64,000 nucleotides of DNA. It comes from Calonectria ilicicola (taxonomy: Eukaryota; Ascomycota; Sordariomycetes; Hypocreales; Nectriaceae). Position numbers and translations under genes: made by a program. The notes below the pieces were generated by a model that worked only from the letters and a program-made list of their open reading frames with translations, was not told the DNA's origin and made no database searches. Every line of letters begins with the position of its first letter. Position 1 is the stretch's first letter. The stretch covers positions 1,302,001 to 1,366,000 of the forward strand of contig CP085827.1 in assembly GCA_020809705.1 (NCBI GenBank), in the 5' to 3' direction. Of the stretch, positions 11,808 through 23,194 are shown piece after piece.

Positions 11808-13532
11808 TCACCTTCTGCGCAATTTGGCCCGAATCTTGAACCCCTTCGGCTTTACAAACCAAAAGTTATTTGTCTTCCAAGATTCTTCAATTCCCCCATC
11901 TAGAGAGAATTCAAAGTCTCGGATTATCTTAGGGAGAAGCTTTGACATCTCAAGCATCGAAACATGTCTACCAATACATGTCCTCGAACCAAGGCCAAAC
12001 TGATTTGGTGGCAGGGTGTCAGTAGATGATTGATGGTCCAATAACTCGGTGTAAAAACTCACAGGCATCCAATGGCGGTTCATAACAGAAATACGTTCCT
12101 TATCATCCTCAAGCCATCGTTCTGGTCTAAAAACATCGGCATCATTGCCAAAAATTCGAGGATCACGATGTTCAACCCAAGTGTTGATGCCGACTATTGT
12201 CTGTGATTGCAAATGTCAACAAAGAAGTCTCAAATAAAATCACAATGATCAAACTTACTCCTTCGGGGAAATATCGTCCTGCAATTGTGGCGCCTCCAGA
12301 TGGAACAACGCGTTCCAGTGGGAGACCAGTCGCAGGGTGTACACGTAGTGCTTCCTTGATGACAGCTTGCAAGTATGGCATCTCCTGGCTCTCTGAGAAT
12401 TTTGGGAAATCAGAAAGTTTCCCTTGTGCTTCGTGTTCTTGGATCTCATCTCGAAGCGCTTGTAGGCAGCGAGGGTTGATTAGTAAATAGTAGAGAATTG
12501 CCGAAAGGCTGATGGCGGTGGTGTCGGAACCAGCAACCATGTTGGCGGTCAACCCTGTCATGATGTGGTAAGACGTGAAGGTCTCAGGATCTTTCGCGTG
12601 CTTGATATAGAACTTGGTAAGGAAGTCCATCATTCCAGTGGAGTTATCCACCTCTTCAGGAACCGCCTTGGGGTTGGTTTGATGTTCCTGCATTCTCTGC
12701 TTCGTGAAGCTGATGACAAATGCGCGCCCCGCCCCCTTACTTCCAGCCAAGTAATTCTTGACTTCGTACAACCAGTTATGAAGAGTAGGGAAAATACCAA
12801 TCAAGGTGGCATATTCTAGGTGCTCCTCCAGGGCGCCAATCACACCTCCAATGTCGTTTCCTTGGTCCAAGAATCCGAGTCGCTTTCCATATGTAACCAT
12901 GCCGATGACATCAAAGGCATAGCATTGAAACCAGTGCCCCATATCAATTGGCATACCGGAGTCTGCCATCTCTGTGAGACGTTGCGTAAAAAGACGGTTG
13001 CATTCATCCACATATGGTTCATAGTTGATCATTGACGTCATGGAGTAAGTTGACTGGTAAAGTCTTCTAGTTTGAGAGTGGTGGTCTATTGACCGGTCGC
13101 TGAAAATGGTCCATGTGCCCGGGGCAGCCCAGGATAAATACCAGGCCGACTTTGCAAATTGGCCTCCCAGTCCATAGATGATCGCCCCAGCGTTCGGGTC
13201 ATTTATGGAGTAGCGGTTTGGGCCGTAGCGAACGATGGGACCTGGTTACCTCTATTAGCACCCCCTCTTAAAACACTGGCACCGTTGTGTTTGTGATGGG
13301 CGAAACAAGGCAAAGGAAGTATATTCTAACCATATTTCTTGTGGAGTTCGCGATTTGTGACTTCGAATTTTCCCTTCTTCACATTCCAAAAATACCAAAG
13401 ATCGGAGAACCGCGCAAAAAGTGGCCCACGGATCGATCTAAGTGGTGAACTTAGGGAGCGGGTGACGAAAATGACGACCTGCACCGCAAGGACCAGCAGA
13501 CAGCCCAACGGAATCAATAAAAGGCTAATCAT
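11808..13532 (-). CDS. Cytochrome P450, pisatin demethylase-like group
   Basis: Exons on the minus strand are 13331-13532, 12259-13241, 12063-12200 and 11808-11999, giving 504 residues. The ATG at 13532 starts right before the membrane anchor (MISLLLIPLGCLLVLAVQ); an upstream TTG extension is not used. Landmarks are AGSDTT in the I-helix (about 304-309), EALR as ExxR (364-367), the PERW motif (FRPERWLEDD) and the haem loop FGLGSRTCIG with Cys449. The intron before the haem loop (12000-12062) is 63 bases long without a stop, so its retention would insert 21 residues and not truncate the protein. The overall sequence, especially the VRYGPNRYSINDP and SIDHHSQTRRLYQSTYS blocks, resembles the fungal group containing pisatin demethylase and benzoate hydroxylase relatives, which act on aromatics. 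The substrate is unknown. A dienelactone hydrolase-like gene follows on the same strand. Confidence 0.92.
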
Positions 13533-13821
13533 GATGAAGAAATCAAGACCAATGAACTGAATTCCATGATTTCCATGCAAGCCGAACTATTGGAATCCGG
13601 TGGCGCTTTATAACCTGGCGGAATCGCGGGGTACTCGGGAAATGGGGGGCGCAGATCTCGGGGTCGCGGAACTGGCGTCCGGGGTCACTTCTCTTACTGG
13701 TCAGTCTAACCCAAGGTCTAAACTCGAACTGGGACTGCATCATAACCGACTCGGACATGAAGTGCGATTGGCTGTGTATTTTACGCTAGTTCCGAGCAAC
13801 CAAAGCCATTGCTCAATAATC

Positions 13822-14577
13822 TCAAGCCCAACTTTGATCATGGATGAAAGACCTCATCCACGATACGGCGGCCATCTTGCCCCGTACCATTGCCTCCCTC
13901 TCCCCGGGCCTTGTCATGTCTCCCCTCACTAAGCATGCATGTTCGACACCTGGGAAATGACGATATTCAAACGGAACCCCGTTCTTTTGTAGTGTTTGGA
14001 ATACGTGCTGCTTGAGCTCAGACGAAAACGGCCTGTCCACTTCCGGGGCAAGTATTTGCACCGGAACACCAACACCGTCAATGTCTTCCTTCTTCAACCA
14101 TGTTGGGTGACCGGCCGTGATGCAATCCACCAACGGTGGCTGATGTTCTCTCGCACCGAGACGAAAGACAGCCCAGCCGCCATAGCAATATCCAATCGCG
14201 GCCGTCTTTTTGTGCATAGTCCGAAGCACTTTTGCACATTCAAAAAGCAGCGGCTCACGATTCTCACGAGAATTACGAGCCTGAAAACCTGGCATGTCAA
14301 CCTGATCCCACTTCCCTGCCAGCAAAAGCTCAGCAGACAGTCTTTCGCCGGCATACATGTCCGGGACATAAACGGTGGCGTCGGCTTCTTGAGCATAGTG
14401 ATCGGCTAAAAGGCGACTGTTTCGAAATGACCAACCAAGCGCGTCTGCGATGAACAAGACAGCCGCATCCTTGTTATCCCCGGTAATGTAAACGTCAGTG
14501 CCCGCAAGCTTATCTTCGCGTCCTATGGGTTCTCCATCCCATTTAAATCCTTTGAGACAGCAAGAATCAAATTCCAT
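13822..14577 (-). CDS. Dienelactone hydrolase-family alpha/beta hydrolase
   Basis: A single-exon gene of 251 residues, full length for the family. The catalytic triad is visible: nucleophile Cys131 in GYCYGG, Asp181 in APEVDRPFS and His213 in GVEHACLVRGD. Fungal relatives hydrolyse lactones or small esters, and some act in aromatic-ring breakdown after ring cleavage. There is no signal peptide, so it is probably cytosolic. It lies about 0.3 kb upstream of the P450 start and on the same strand. Together they could oxidise and then open an aromatic compound, but this is inferred from position only. Confidence 0.92.
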   Translation of the reverse strand: MEFDSCCLKGFKWDGEPIGREDKLAGTDVYITGDNKDAAVLFIADALGWSFRNSRLLADHYAQEADATVYVPDMYAGERLSAELLLAGKWDQVDMPGFQARNSRENREPLLFECAKVLRTMHKKTAAIGYCYGGWAVFRLGAREHQPPLVDCITAGHPTWLKKEDIDGVGVPVQILAPEVDRPFSSELKQHVFQTLQKNGVPFEYRHFPGVEHACLVRGDMTRPGEREAMVRGKMAAVSWMRSFIHDQSWA

Positions 14578-15422
14578 GGTGATTTAGCCCAGTTCTTGGT
14601 TGCGACGAAAATGGAAATGAGTGCGGGAGAAGGTTCAATTGGAAGGACCTAGATTGAAAGGGTGGATGATCGGGGAGCAACGCGTCTTAAAATCAGCACG
14701 GTTAAAGGCTCGGAAACATTCTTCCACATGGGATGATTATTTGCAGAAGTAGAAATGACCGACAGAGAGACAATCAAGAATTGGGCGTGCTTCGCAGTGT
14801 CAGCATTATGTCATGTGCTGTTTCCTTTTTGGCATGCAGCGCGTGGACAATGAAGATATTGTCAAGTCTTTTCCAGTCGAAAATTTTGTATTTAAAAAAT
14901 TATATTGCAAGTTTTTGTAGCATATTCCGATGCTCTATTTCATCCTTTCCTGTATCGTGTTATTCGTCGTCGGGTGGTTACTTCACTACGGGTCTTGGTC
15001 GGTGCCCAATGGGGACTTCGGGAAATAACTTGCTTTTGGCTGATATGCCAGATATATATTCTTTAGTCTTGCTTTTTGCCGGACTGCATCGGCAGATACA
15101 TCCGAATTTCATATTTCTAAATGCGTGAGAGTAACCATCCAAATTGCCTCAGCATGTCGAAGGCCATGGGCGACTTGGTGCTGCGGGCACCTTTTCGGCA
15201 GGTTATTCCGGATAATTGGACCCCTGTCCCCACTTGGCAGCAGGGCACAAGGAAATGCAAGTTGGTAAATTCCCTTTCTGTGCAAGAAAATATAGTTATT
15301 GCTGCTATAATCTCAGCAGGTGACAGTAGGTCGTTATCAGAAATGCCAATGCATGTGCACAGGCACGCGCACAGGCTCCATGTTGCAGAGCCTCATGGTC
15401 AGTGATATAAACCCATAGCATA
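14578..15422. other. Intergenic up to the retroelement
   Basis: Contains the dienelactone hydrolase promoter. The longest open frames (14733-15128 and 15121-15405) are rich in Ser/Cys/Phe without domain signal, and I regard them as chance. Confidence 0.45.
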
Positions 15423-15427
15423 GATAG
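15423..15427. repeat. Left 5-bp target-site duplication (GATAG)
   Basis: GATAG immediately precedes the TGT of the left LTR and is repeated exactly after the ACA of the right LTR at 22464-22468, marking one integration event. Confidence 0.92.
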
Positions 15428-15826
15428 TGTTATGACCCGGACACCTAAAAGCGGTGACCACAGGCAGAACCCCAACCAATCATGACAAGACTACCCTAGA
15501 CCCACATAACCAACTAATAAGAGTAAAGTTGAATGGCCCTTGTTTGATATTACTGAAGATTGTAGTGAATATTGTTGAATTGACTTTATTTGATTATTGT
15601 GATAATGGAATCTTAGATATAGTAGTATATAGATAGATTAGATCTTATTATAAGGAATAGAATTAATTAGCTTTTAATATAACTTGGTTACCTTAATTGT
15701 GATTAATTATTATTTAATATAATACTTTTATTACTTTATTTACTATAATATACTTAATTATTTTATTAATAATAAATCCTTTATTTTAATTGGTTTATTA
15801 AGTTAGGAATTGATTAGATTATTATA
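15428..15826 (+). repeat. Left LTR, 399 bp
   Basis: Starts TGTTATGACC and ends with the mutated equivalent of the right LTR's GACCGTTACA. It aligns without gaps to 22065-22463. Its outer 100-130 bases keep normal GC content, while the inner part is heavily AT-shifted. Confidence 0.92.
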
Positions 15827-16636
15827 TATTAAAAGCTTTTATTTAATTAATTACCTATATTAATAATTAAGTAATAATAATATCTAAAAAGAATCCTATT
15901 ACTATTACTTCTTTTAGTAATATTAAGTTAATTATAGAATTATAATAGGTTAAGAAGAAATTTGTAGATGTATAAGTATAATTTAAAATAGAAAAAGCTA
16001 GAACTACTATAGTTAAAGGAAATAAGGGTAAAGATATTAGTGAAATTCTAAGATCCCTAGTTCTAGAGCCCTTTTAAAAAAGGCTACTAATATAGTCCCC
16101 TTTTTTACCTAAATAAAAAGATATTTTTACTTCTTCTTAATCTAACTAGTAACTCCTGAAGCCTAAGTATTATATATTAAAACCCTTCTTTAAGGAGATA
16201 TAGGAGTATAATTTAAACCTATTATAAGAGACTATTTGGAAAATAAGAATAATATTGATTAAAATGAAAAAATCTAAGAGATCTTTAAAGACTAAGAATA
16301 TTTTGAAATTGTTATTAAAGATAATTTTGATATAATTAATATAGAATAATAAGTTATAAACTAGTTATATAAACTTAAATAAATAAAATCCTATAGCTAG
16401 TATTTGGCTAAATTTAAAAAAATTATAGTATAAATAGCCTAAGATAATAATATATTAATAGAACTTTATTATAAAGGCTTAAAGAATGAAGTTAAAAATA
16501 AAATCTATAAGGAAAATTAGTTAAAAAAACTCTTAAAGTATATCAAAAGTATTATTAAAATTAATAAAAGATAATTTAATTAATATAAAAAATATATCTA
16601 AAATAATAAAAATCTATATATTCTAAATAAAGAAAA

Positions 16637-16776
16637 TGTAAGGATCCGTACTTCCCATTACGTCAATTAGCCCGTCAGGCCAAAAGATAAGTCAATAATC
16701 GCAATGCTTGCAATTACAGGTACGGATAACAGCTATTAAATAGGGTCTCGTGCGCCCAGTTGCACAGGTCGTAACA
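16637..16776. mobile_element. Nested 140-bp insertion with normal GC content (solo-LTR-like)
   Basis: Begins TGTAAGGATCC and ends GGTCGTAACA, so it has TGT...ACA ends like an LTR. It is flanked by exact GAAAA repeats at 16632-16636 and 16777-16781. It contains a TATA-like ATTAAATAGG stretch around 16735 and an internal inverted pair (ATCCGTAC near the left end, GTACGGAT near 16720). Unlike the sequence on both sides it keeps CG dinucleotides and balanced composition. The most likely reading is a solo LTR of a very small LTR element that landed after the host element had been mutated. A short non-LTR or inverted-repeat element is the alternative. Confidence 0.75.
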
Positions 16777-19700
16777 GAAAAAACCTAAAATAAGTAATAA
16801 AGTACTATATATAGAACTTATTTAGGATTAATAGAACTTGATATTACCTAAAGATATAATAAAAGTAAGATTACCTACTTTAATTATAGAAAGAAAGAAT
16901 ATAAATCCTTTAAATATTACTTCTTGAAAATAGGAAATTAATTTAAATTTATATTAAAAGAATAAAAATAACTTAATATTATAAAAACTTAATAAACCTT
17001 AATTCTAGAAGGAAAAAAGAATATTATAAGAAAAGTTATTTTTATTATTATTAAGAAATATAAACTAATTATTATAATTAAATAATATATAAAAAACCAT
17101 AAATTATATAAAATAAAACTTATCTTATAATAAGAAATTAATAAAACTATCTAAAAAGTATAATCAACCTAATAAAAAGGCTAATCCTACCTTCCTCACA
17201 AATGGTTAGAATAAGTTAAGAAGATAGAAATCTTTATATCTATTCTAGATATATATACCAATAAAGTACTAGTATAATAGAATACCTATACTTATAATAA
17301 AAATAGAAATAGGAAATAAATAATTAATATTAAAAAAATAACCTAATAAATCAGGGAACTCTTATAGAATAAAGATAAAGTCTTCCTACTTACACAAAGT
17401 AAATAATAACTAGGAAACTATAATCCTTAATCTATCTAATATAAGGAGAATAATCCTAAACTAAATATAATATATAAAGAATATAAAAATATCTTATAAA
17501 TAAGCTATTATAATTATAATTACCTTTAATATATAAAATAAAAGTAATATATAGTATACTTTCCTATTAGGGTAGAAGATATAATTATCCACTATATTTA
17601 TAAAAGATACTTTAATTAATATAAAGTAATAAAAAGAAACCTTTACTACTAGTTTACTATATTAAAACTAAATAAGCTTAAGTTCTCTAATTATAGTAAG
17701 CTACCCTAAAATGAATATTAAGACCCTAAATATAATATCTATATAATAAATAAAATAATAACCTAATATTAAATAAAACTAAAAAACAAATAAAGCCCCT
17801 TATAAAAAAGTAGCAAAAGCAACTAAAGCAATAACCTTTAAAATTATTAAAAGAACTCCTTAAAAAGCTTTATACTTTATAATTAAAGAGTAACCCTAAT
17901 AATAACTAGAAGTAAAAGTAAGGATTAAAAGGAAGTAGTATAATACTATGGTAAATAGCGGAGCCAAATAAAACTACATTAATCCTTAAGTAGTTAACCA
18001 ACTTTAATTACTATAGATAATAAAAGTCAACCTATATAAAATTATTAATATAAAAAGAACCCTTTTTAACTATAATAATGATATTATAGATAAAAAGATT
18101 AATTACCTAAAAGTCTTTATTAAAAAAAAACCAAGAAATAACCTTTAATATTATTAATATTGGACAATATAACCTAGTTTTAGGGTACCTATAGTTATAC
18201 TAATATAACCCTAATATCTATTAGTATATTAGCTAGGTGTAAATACTTAAGAAATATAATATAGCTAGTAATATTTCTATAAATTATAATAAAAGATCTT
18301 GAACTCCTAATCTTAATTAAGTAAGAAATATAAATAAAAAAGAATCTTTATTATTTAAAGAAATAAAATATAAATATAAGAATAATTAAAAAAGGTAAAA
18401 ATAATAAATAATTACTTACTTTAAAATATAATTTTAATAAATTAATAAAAGCTTTAAAGAAATAAAGGTTAAAGTAAAAATAGATAGACTATATAATATA
18501 CCCTTATAATACTAAATCTATAAAAAGCTCTTTATAAAAGAACTAGATATTAAATTACTTAAATTTAATTAGTAGGATTATAAAATTGTTCTTAAAGATA
18601 GATCTAATACCTGATTTTACCTTATTTATAATCTTAATTAAATTAAGCTTAATATCTTAAAGGAATATATCTAAGATATACTTAAAAAAATATATTTATA
18701 TTTTAAACTCTAAAGCTAATTACTCTATTATATTTATATTTAAGAAAAATAGAAAGCTATACCTTATTATAAACTACTAATAGCTTAATAATATTACTAT
18801 AAAAGATTATACTTTATTATTATTAATTAATAAAATAAAGGATTATTTTTATAGAGCTAATATCTTTATTATACTAGATCTTAAAAGAGTATATAATCTT
18901 ATTTATATTAAAGAAGGATATAAATAGAAAATTACTTTTTAAACTAAATTTAAATTATTTAAATACCTAATTATACCTTTTAGATTTATAAATATATTAA
19001 TATTATTTTAGTAAATAATAATTAATATATTATAAGAATACTTAAATATCTTTATTATCTACTACTTAAATAATATTCTTATTTTCTTTAAAAATAAAAA
19101 AGAATATAAAGAATATATTTATAAGATCTTAAAAGCCCTCCAAGATACCAAACTTCTAATTAAACTAAAAAAAGTAAATTCTATACTTAAGAAGTAGAAT
19201 TTCTAGGATATATTATTAGCTCTAATGAAATTTATATAGACCTAAAGAAAGTTACTATAGTAAAAGATTGGAAGGAATTTATTAATATAAAGGAAGTATA
19301 AGCCTTCCTTAGATTTACTAACTATTATTAAAGATTTATTAAAGGATTTAGTAAAATTGCTTTAGGTATAATAGAATTAATTAAGAAAGGAATTATCTTT
19401 TAATAGGGAAATAAAGTATAATAATTATTTAAAGTTATAAGAAATATTATTTTAAAAGAACCTATCCTTATAATATTTAACCTTAATAAGCCTATAGAGC
19501 TAGAAACCAATATATTAGACTTTACCTTAAGGGCCTAGATCAGACAATAAGATGAATAAGGAAACCTATACCTTATAATATTCTATTTATATAAGCTATA
19601 TAGCTTTAAGCTAAACTACCCTATCTATAATAAAGAATTCCTTATTATTATTAATACTTTTAAAGAATTCTAATAATATCTATTAAAAAATAATTATAAA

Positions 19701-22045
19701 ATTATAATATATACTAATTATAAAAATATTACTTACTTTATAATTACTTAAAAACTTAATAAAAAATAATTACAATATATAGAATACTTATCTAAATTTA
19801 ACTACCAAATCATTTATATTAAAAAAACTAAAAATAGCTATACTAACATAATCAGCTACTAACCTAACTACAATATAAAAAAACTAAAAATATAGAAAAA
19901 ATTATTAACCTATAATACCAATAGAGGACTAGAATAAGCCCTAATTAATAAAATAATAATAAAAACAAAGAAAATAATTACTACTATAAAAGTAGAAGGA
20001 TTACTATATACAACCAGAACCACTACTATAGAAATACTAATATAATAAGTAAAATAAGGCAATCTACTATTAAAAAAATTAAAAAATATAATCTAGCACT
20101 TCCAAAAGAAGAAAAAACAGATTATCTATAAGTATTAGAAGAATACTAAATGGAGTTAATAAGGGACATTTATAAACATCCTTTATATAATTATAAAGGT
20201 ATTAATAAAACCTTTAAATAAATTAAATAGATATTTTCCTTTAATAAAATAAAAAAAAATTAAATAAATATATAAAGAATATAGCCTATATTAATACTTT
20301 AAAAAACCAAAATATAAACTATATAGATTATTATAATCATTCTCTATTATATAATGACCATAGGACTTAATTATAATAGACTTTATTATTAACCTCCTCT
20401 TATTAATAGATTCTACTATAAGAATATATTATAATAGTATTTTTATTATTATAAATTACTTTATAAAAGTAATATATTATTTTCTTTATAATAAAGTAAT
20501 AAAAAAAGAATAATTTGCTTATTTTTTCTTTTAAAATATAATTACTATATATAAATTACTAATTAAAATTATTTTAAATAAAAAATAATTATTTATATTT
20601 AAGTTTTAGTAAAGCCTGATATCCTTAATAAGGTTAAACTATAAACTAAGTATAGCCTTCTACCTTTAAATAGATAGGTAAATTAAATGCCAAAATTAGG
20701 AAATCGAGCAATATCTATAATACTATATTAATTATAAATAAATTGATTGGGTAGAAAAATTATTTATTGTATAGCTAGTATATAATATATTTTATAATTA
20801 TAATATTAAGATAATATTAGTAAAAGCTAATTTTGGCTTTATATTAGACACTTATTAAGCCCCTTAAAAGGCATAATTTAAGTAAAAGCTATAATTAAGT
20901 TAGATAATTTAAAAAAACTATATAAAGAAATAAAAATAAAACTTAAGTTTATTTATAATATAATAAAAAGATATTATAATTTAAAAAGATTAAAAGGATT
21001 ATCCTTTTTAGAGGGAGATATAATCTATCTAGCAATAAAAAATCTTATAATAAAAAAATAAAATAAAAAAATCAACTTTATATAAATTAAATTATACCTA
21101 ATTAAAAGAAAAATATTAAAAAATAATTATAAACTTAATCTCCTAGATAATATTAAGGTCTACCCTATCTTCTATATCTTACTATTAGAATTAAATAAAG
21201 GTATCTAGGTAAATATAAAACCTAAATATAAATTATAAATAAAAAATCTAAAAGATCAATAGGAAGTTGAAAAAATCCTATAAAAAAAAAAGAAAATAAA
21301 AAATTTAAAATTAAATAGAAAGATTATAAAGAAATAACCTAGGAATCTACTAAATACCTTATATATTACTTAAAGATATTAGAAGTATTTCTCCAAAATT
21401 AATATAAAAAAATCAAGCAAATTACTCCAATTAATAACCTTATAATCCTTAAGCAATTATACCTTTAATAATACCAATACCTTAATATACTCCTTTTTTC
21501 CAATTCATTTAAATCCTTATAATCTTAAAAAATCATTTCTTTTACCTTCTTATATAAATAATACTTCTAAATATATAAGTACTATAACCAAGCTAAAGTA
21601 CTTATTAAATTTACCTTAATCTTCTTCTTCTTCTTATTAATCTAATCCTTCTTATAAGAAACTTACTTAATTAAAAAGAAAATAAATATACAAAAGTAAA
21701 AAAAAGAATATACTTATAAGCCTGAGTAGAAATACCTTTAAAATCATAGTTAGAATACTTATTCCTTATATAAAATTTGTAGTGGCTTTTTCTCTTAGCT
21801 ATAATATAAGATAGTTGCTTAATATAAAAATAAGCTAAATAATAAAGTATTTTAAAACTAAATTTATTAATTAATTTAGTAATATTCTTTTAATAAGCTT
21901 TAGTTACTTTAGAATAAGGAATAACTTTAGTAATATAGCCTAATATTTTATTAATACTTAAATTATAAAAAAATAAAAGAGGAAAAAATATATAGTAATC
22001 ATAAGTAAGGAAACTAGCTTATTTACCTAGCCTTAGAATAAGACT

Positions 22046-22064
22046 AATAAGAGAGAGAGTATTA
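22046..22064 (+). other. Polypurine tract before the right LTR
   Basis: AATAAGAGAGAGAG lies directly 5' of the right LTR, in the place and with the composition expected for the plus-strand primer of an LTR element. Confidence 0.55.
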
Positions 22065-22463
22065 TATTATAATCTAAATATCTAAAAGTAGTAATTATAG
22101 ATAGAACCCTAACTAATTATAATAAGATTACTCTAGACCTATATAACTAACTAATAAAAGTAAAATTAAATAATCTCTATTTAATATTACCAAAGATTAT
22201 AATAAATATTATTAAACTAACTTTATTTAATTATTATAATAATAGAACCTTAGATATAGTAATATATAAACAAATTAGATCTTATTATAAAAAACAGAAT
22301 TAATTAGCTTTTAATATAACTTAATTACCTTAATTGCAATTAACTATTACCTAATGTAACACTTCCATTGCTCTATTTACCATAACGCGCCTAACCATCC
22401 TGCCAACAATAAACCCTTCGTTCTGATTGGTTCATCAAGTTGGGAATTGACTAGACCGTTACA
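22065..22463 (+). repeat. Right LTR, 399 bp
   Basis: Gapless counterpart of 15428-15826, ending CCGTTACA. Here the right-hand 110 bases keep normal composition and the left part is mutated, the mirror image of the left LTR. Confidence 0.92.
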
Positions 22464-22468
22464 GATAG
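22464..22468. repeat. Right 5-bp target-site duplication (GATAG)
   Basis: Exact match to 15423-15427. Confidence 0.92.
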
Positions 22469-23194
22469 CATGGGACGGGGAGTTCCCCGAACCCACTGGC
22501 CGGAGCCCACCTGACGTGGCGATTTGGAGTGTGGCTGGTGAGATTGAGTTGGGGTTGCTTGGCTCTCACCAAAACAGCTCACGCAAAAGACAACGCATCG
22601 CCTCTGGCTTTCTTGGGCCTTCTTTTGGGTGCGCACTGAAACAGCAAGAAATTCATTGGTGGAGGCGAGTGTTAGTCGTACACGCTGGTTGAAAATGCTC
22701 CGCAAGAGCTGTCTCATAGGACGAGGGATAGAGGGACAGCGACTGTCATTGGTAGTGCGTACCCCAAGACTTGCTGCGTCTGTACACTCAAGCATCACAC
22801 ATCACATCACACTTAGTCATGAATAAAAAAAAAACAGAAAAAGCGATTTGTGCCCAACTCAGATTACAGAGCCAGAACACACTATTCCTTCTTGTGCCCT
22901 CTGCACAGTGTCGTCTCACAAACAAGACGAGTTGTGCACACGGAGGCCATGGTCACGAGGTCAATTACAGCATGCACACTCAGGGGGCCTAGCGCTGGTC
23001 TTGGGGCGCTGTTCTTGGGGCTCTTTGTCGTCTCCGTCCACCTTCCCCCTGCGCTATCGGGCACTGAGGGGTAGCTCTCCCGTGTCTCCACACCGCTTCA
23101 CCCGCCTACATTTACTTATTGTACGCGGAGCAACGGAGCGCTGAACTTGGCCTTCTCATCTCATCACATCTCGCCATCCGCAGTACTGCCCAGC
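22469..23194. other. Upstream region of the semialdehyde dehydrogenase gene
   Basis: GC content returns to normal right after the retroelement. Frames of 65-115 codons on both strands overlap one another and show no motif. CT-rich stretches before 23195 fit a fungal promoter and leader. Confidence 0.45.

Larger units (their letters stand above)
15827..22064 (+). pseudogene. Degenerate gag-pol interior of the Ty3-type element
   Basis: No frame longer than about 60 codons survives. Conceptual reading shows fragments of reverse transcriptase (about 18700-19400), RNase H (about 19495-19640) and integrase (about 20270-20840). Substitutions are of the C-to-T and G-to-A type, including loss of the catalytic aspartates. 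The gag part before about 18000 is too eroded to identify. Not functional. Confidence 0.85.
15428..22463 (+). mobile_element. Complete Ty3-type LTR retrotransposon, RIP-degraded
   Basis: 7036 bp bounded by two 399-bp LTRs and 5-bp direct repeats. The interior is extremely AT-rich, with CG almost absent and stops in every frame, as expected of repeat-induced point mutation. Coding relics are still readable on the plus strand. The reverse transcriptase core lies near 19063-19080, where the usual YxDD Asp codons have become Asn codons. The reverse transcriptase connection then follows to about 19390 (VEFLGYIISS, TNYYxRFIKGFSK), then an RNase H-like segment near 19495-19640, and an integrase C-terminal relic near 20715-20840. 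The order RT-RNaseH-integrase is that of Ty3-type elements. The element is non-autonomous now. A 140-bp younger insertion sits at 16637-16776. Confidence 0.93.

Noticed and set aside
13533..13580. N-terminal extension of the second P450
   Set aside because: The frame opens with TTG; the ATG at 13532 sits directly before the membrane anchor.
14733..15128. 131-codon open frame between the hydrolase gene and the retroelement
   Set aside because: No motif, odd Ser/Cys/Phe composition, no splice or promoter support.
15428..22463. AT-rich block as a centromere or mitochondrial insertion
   Set aside because: Bounded by LTRs and target duplications and containing reverse transcriptase relics, so a mutated retroelement explains it.
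23147..23194. N-terminal extension of the semialdehyde dehydrogenase starting at TTG
   Set aside because: It begins with a non-ATG codon; the ATG at 23195 is in good context and gives the family-typical start.
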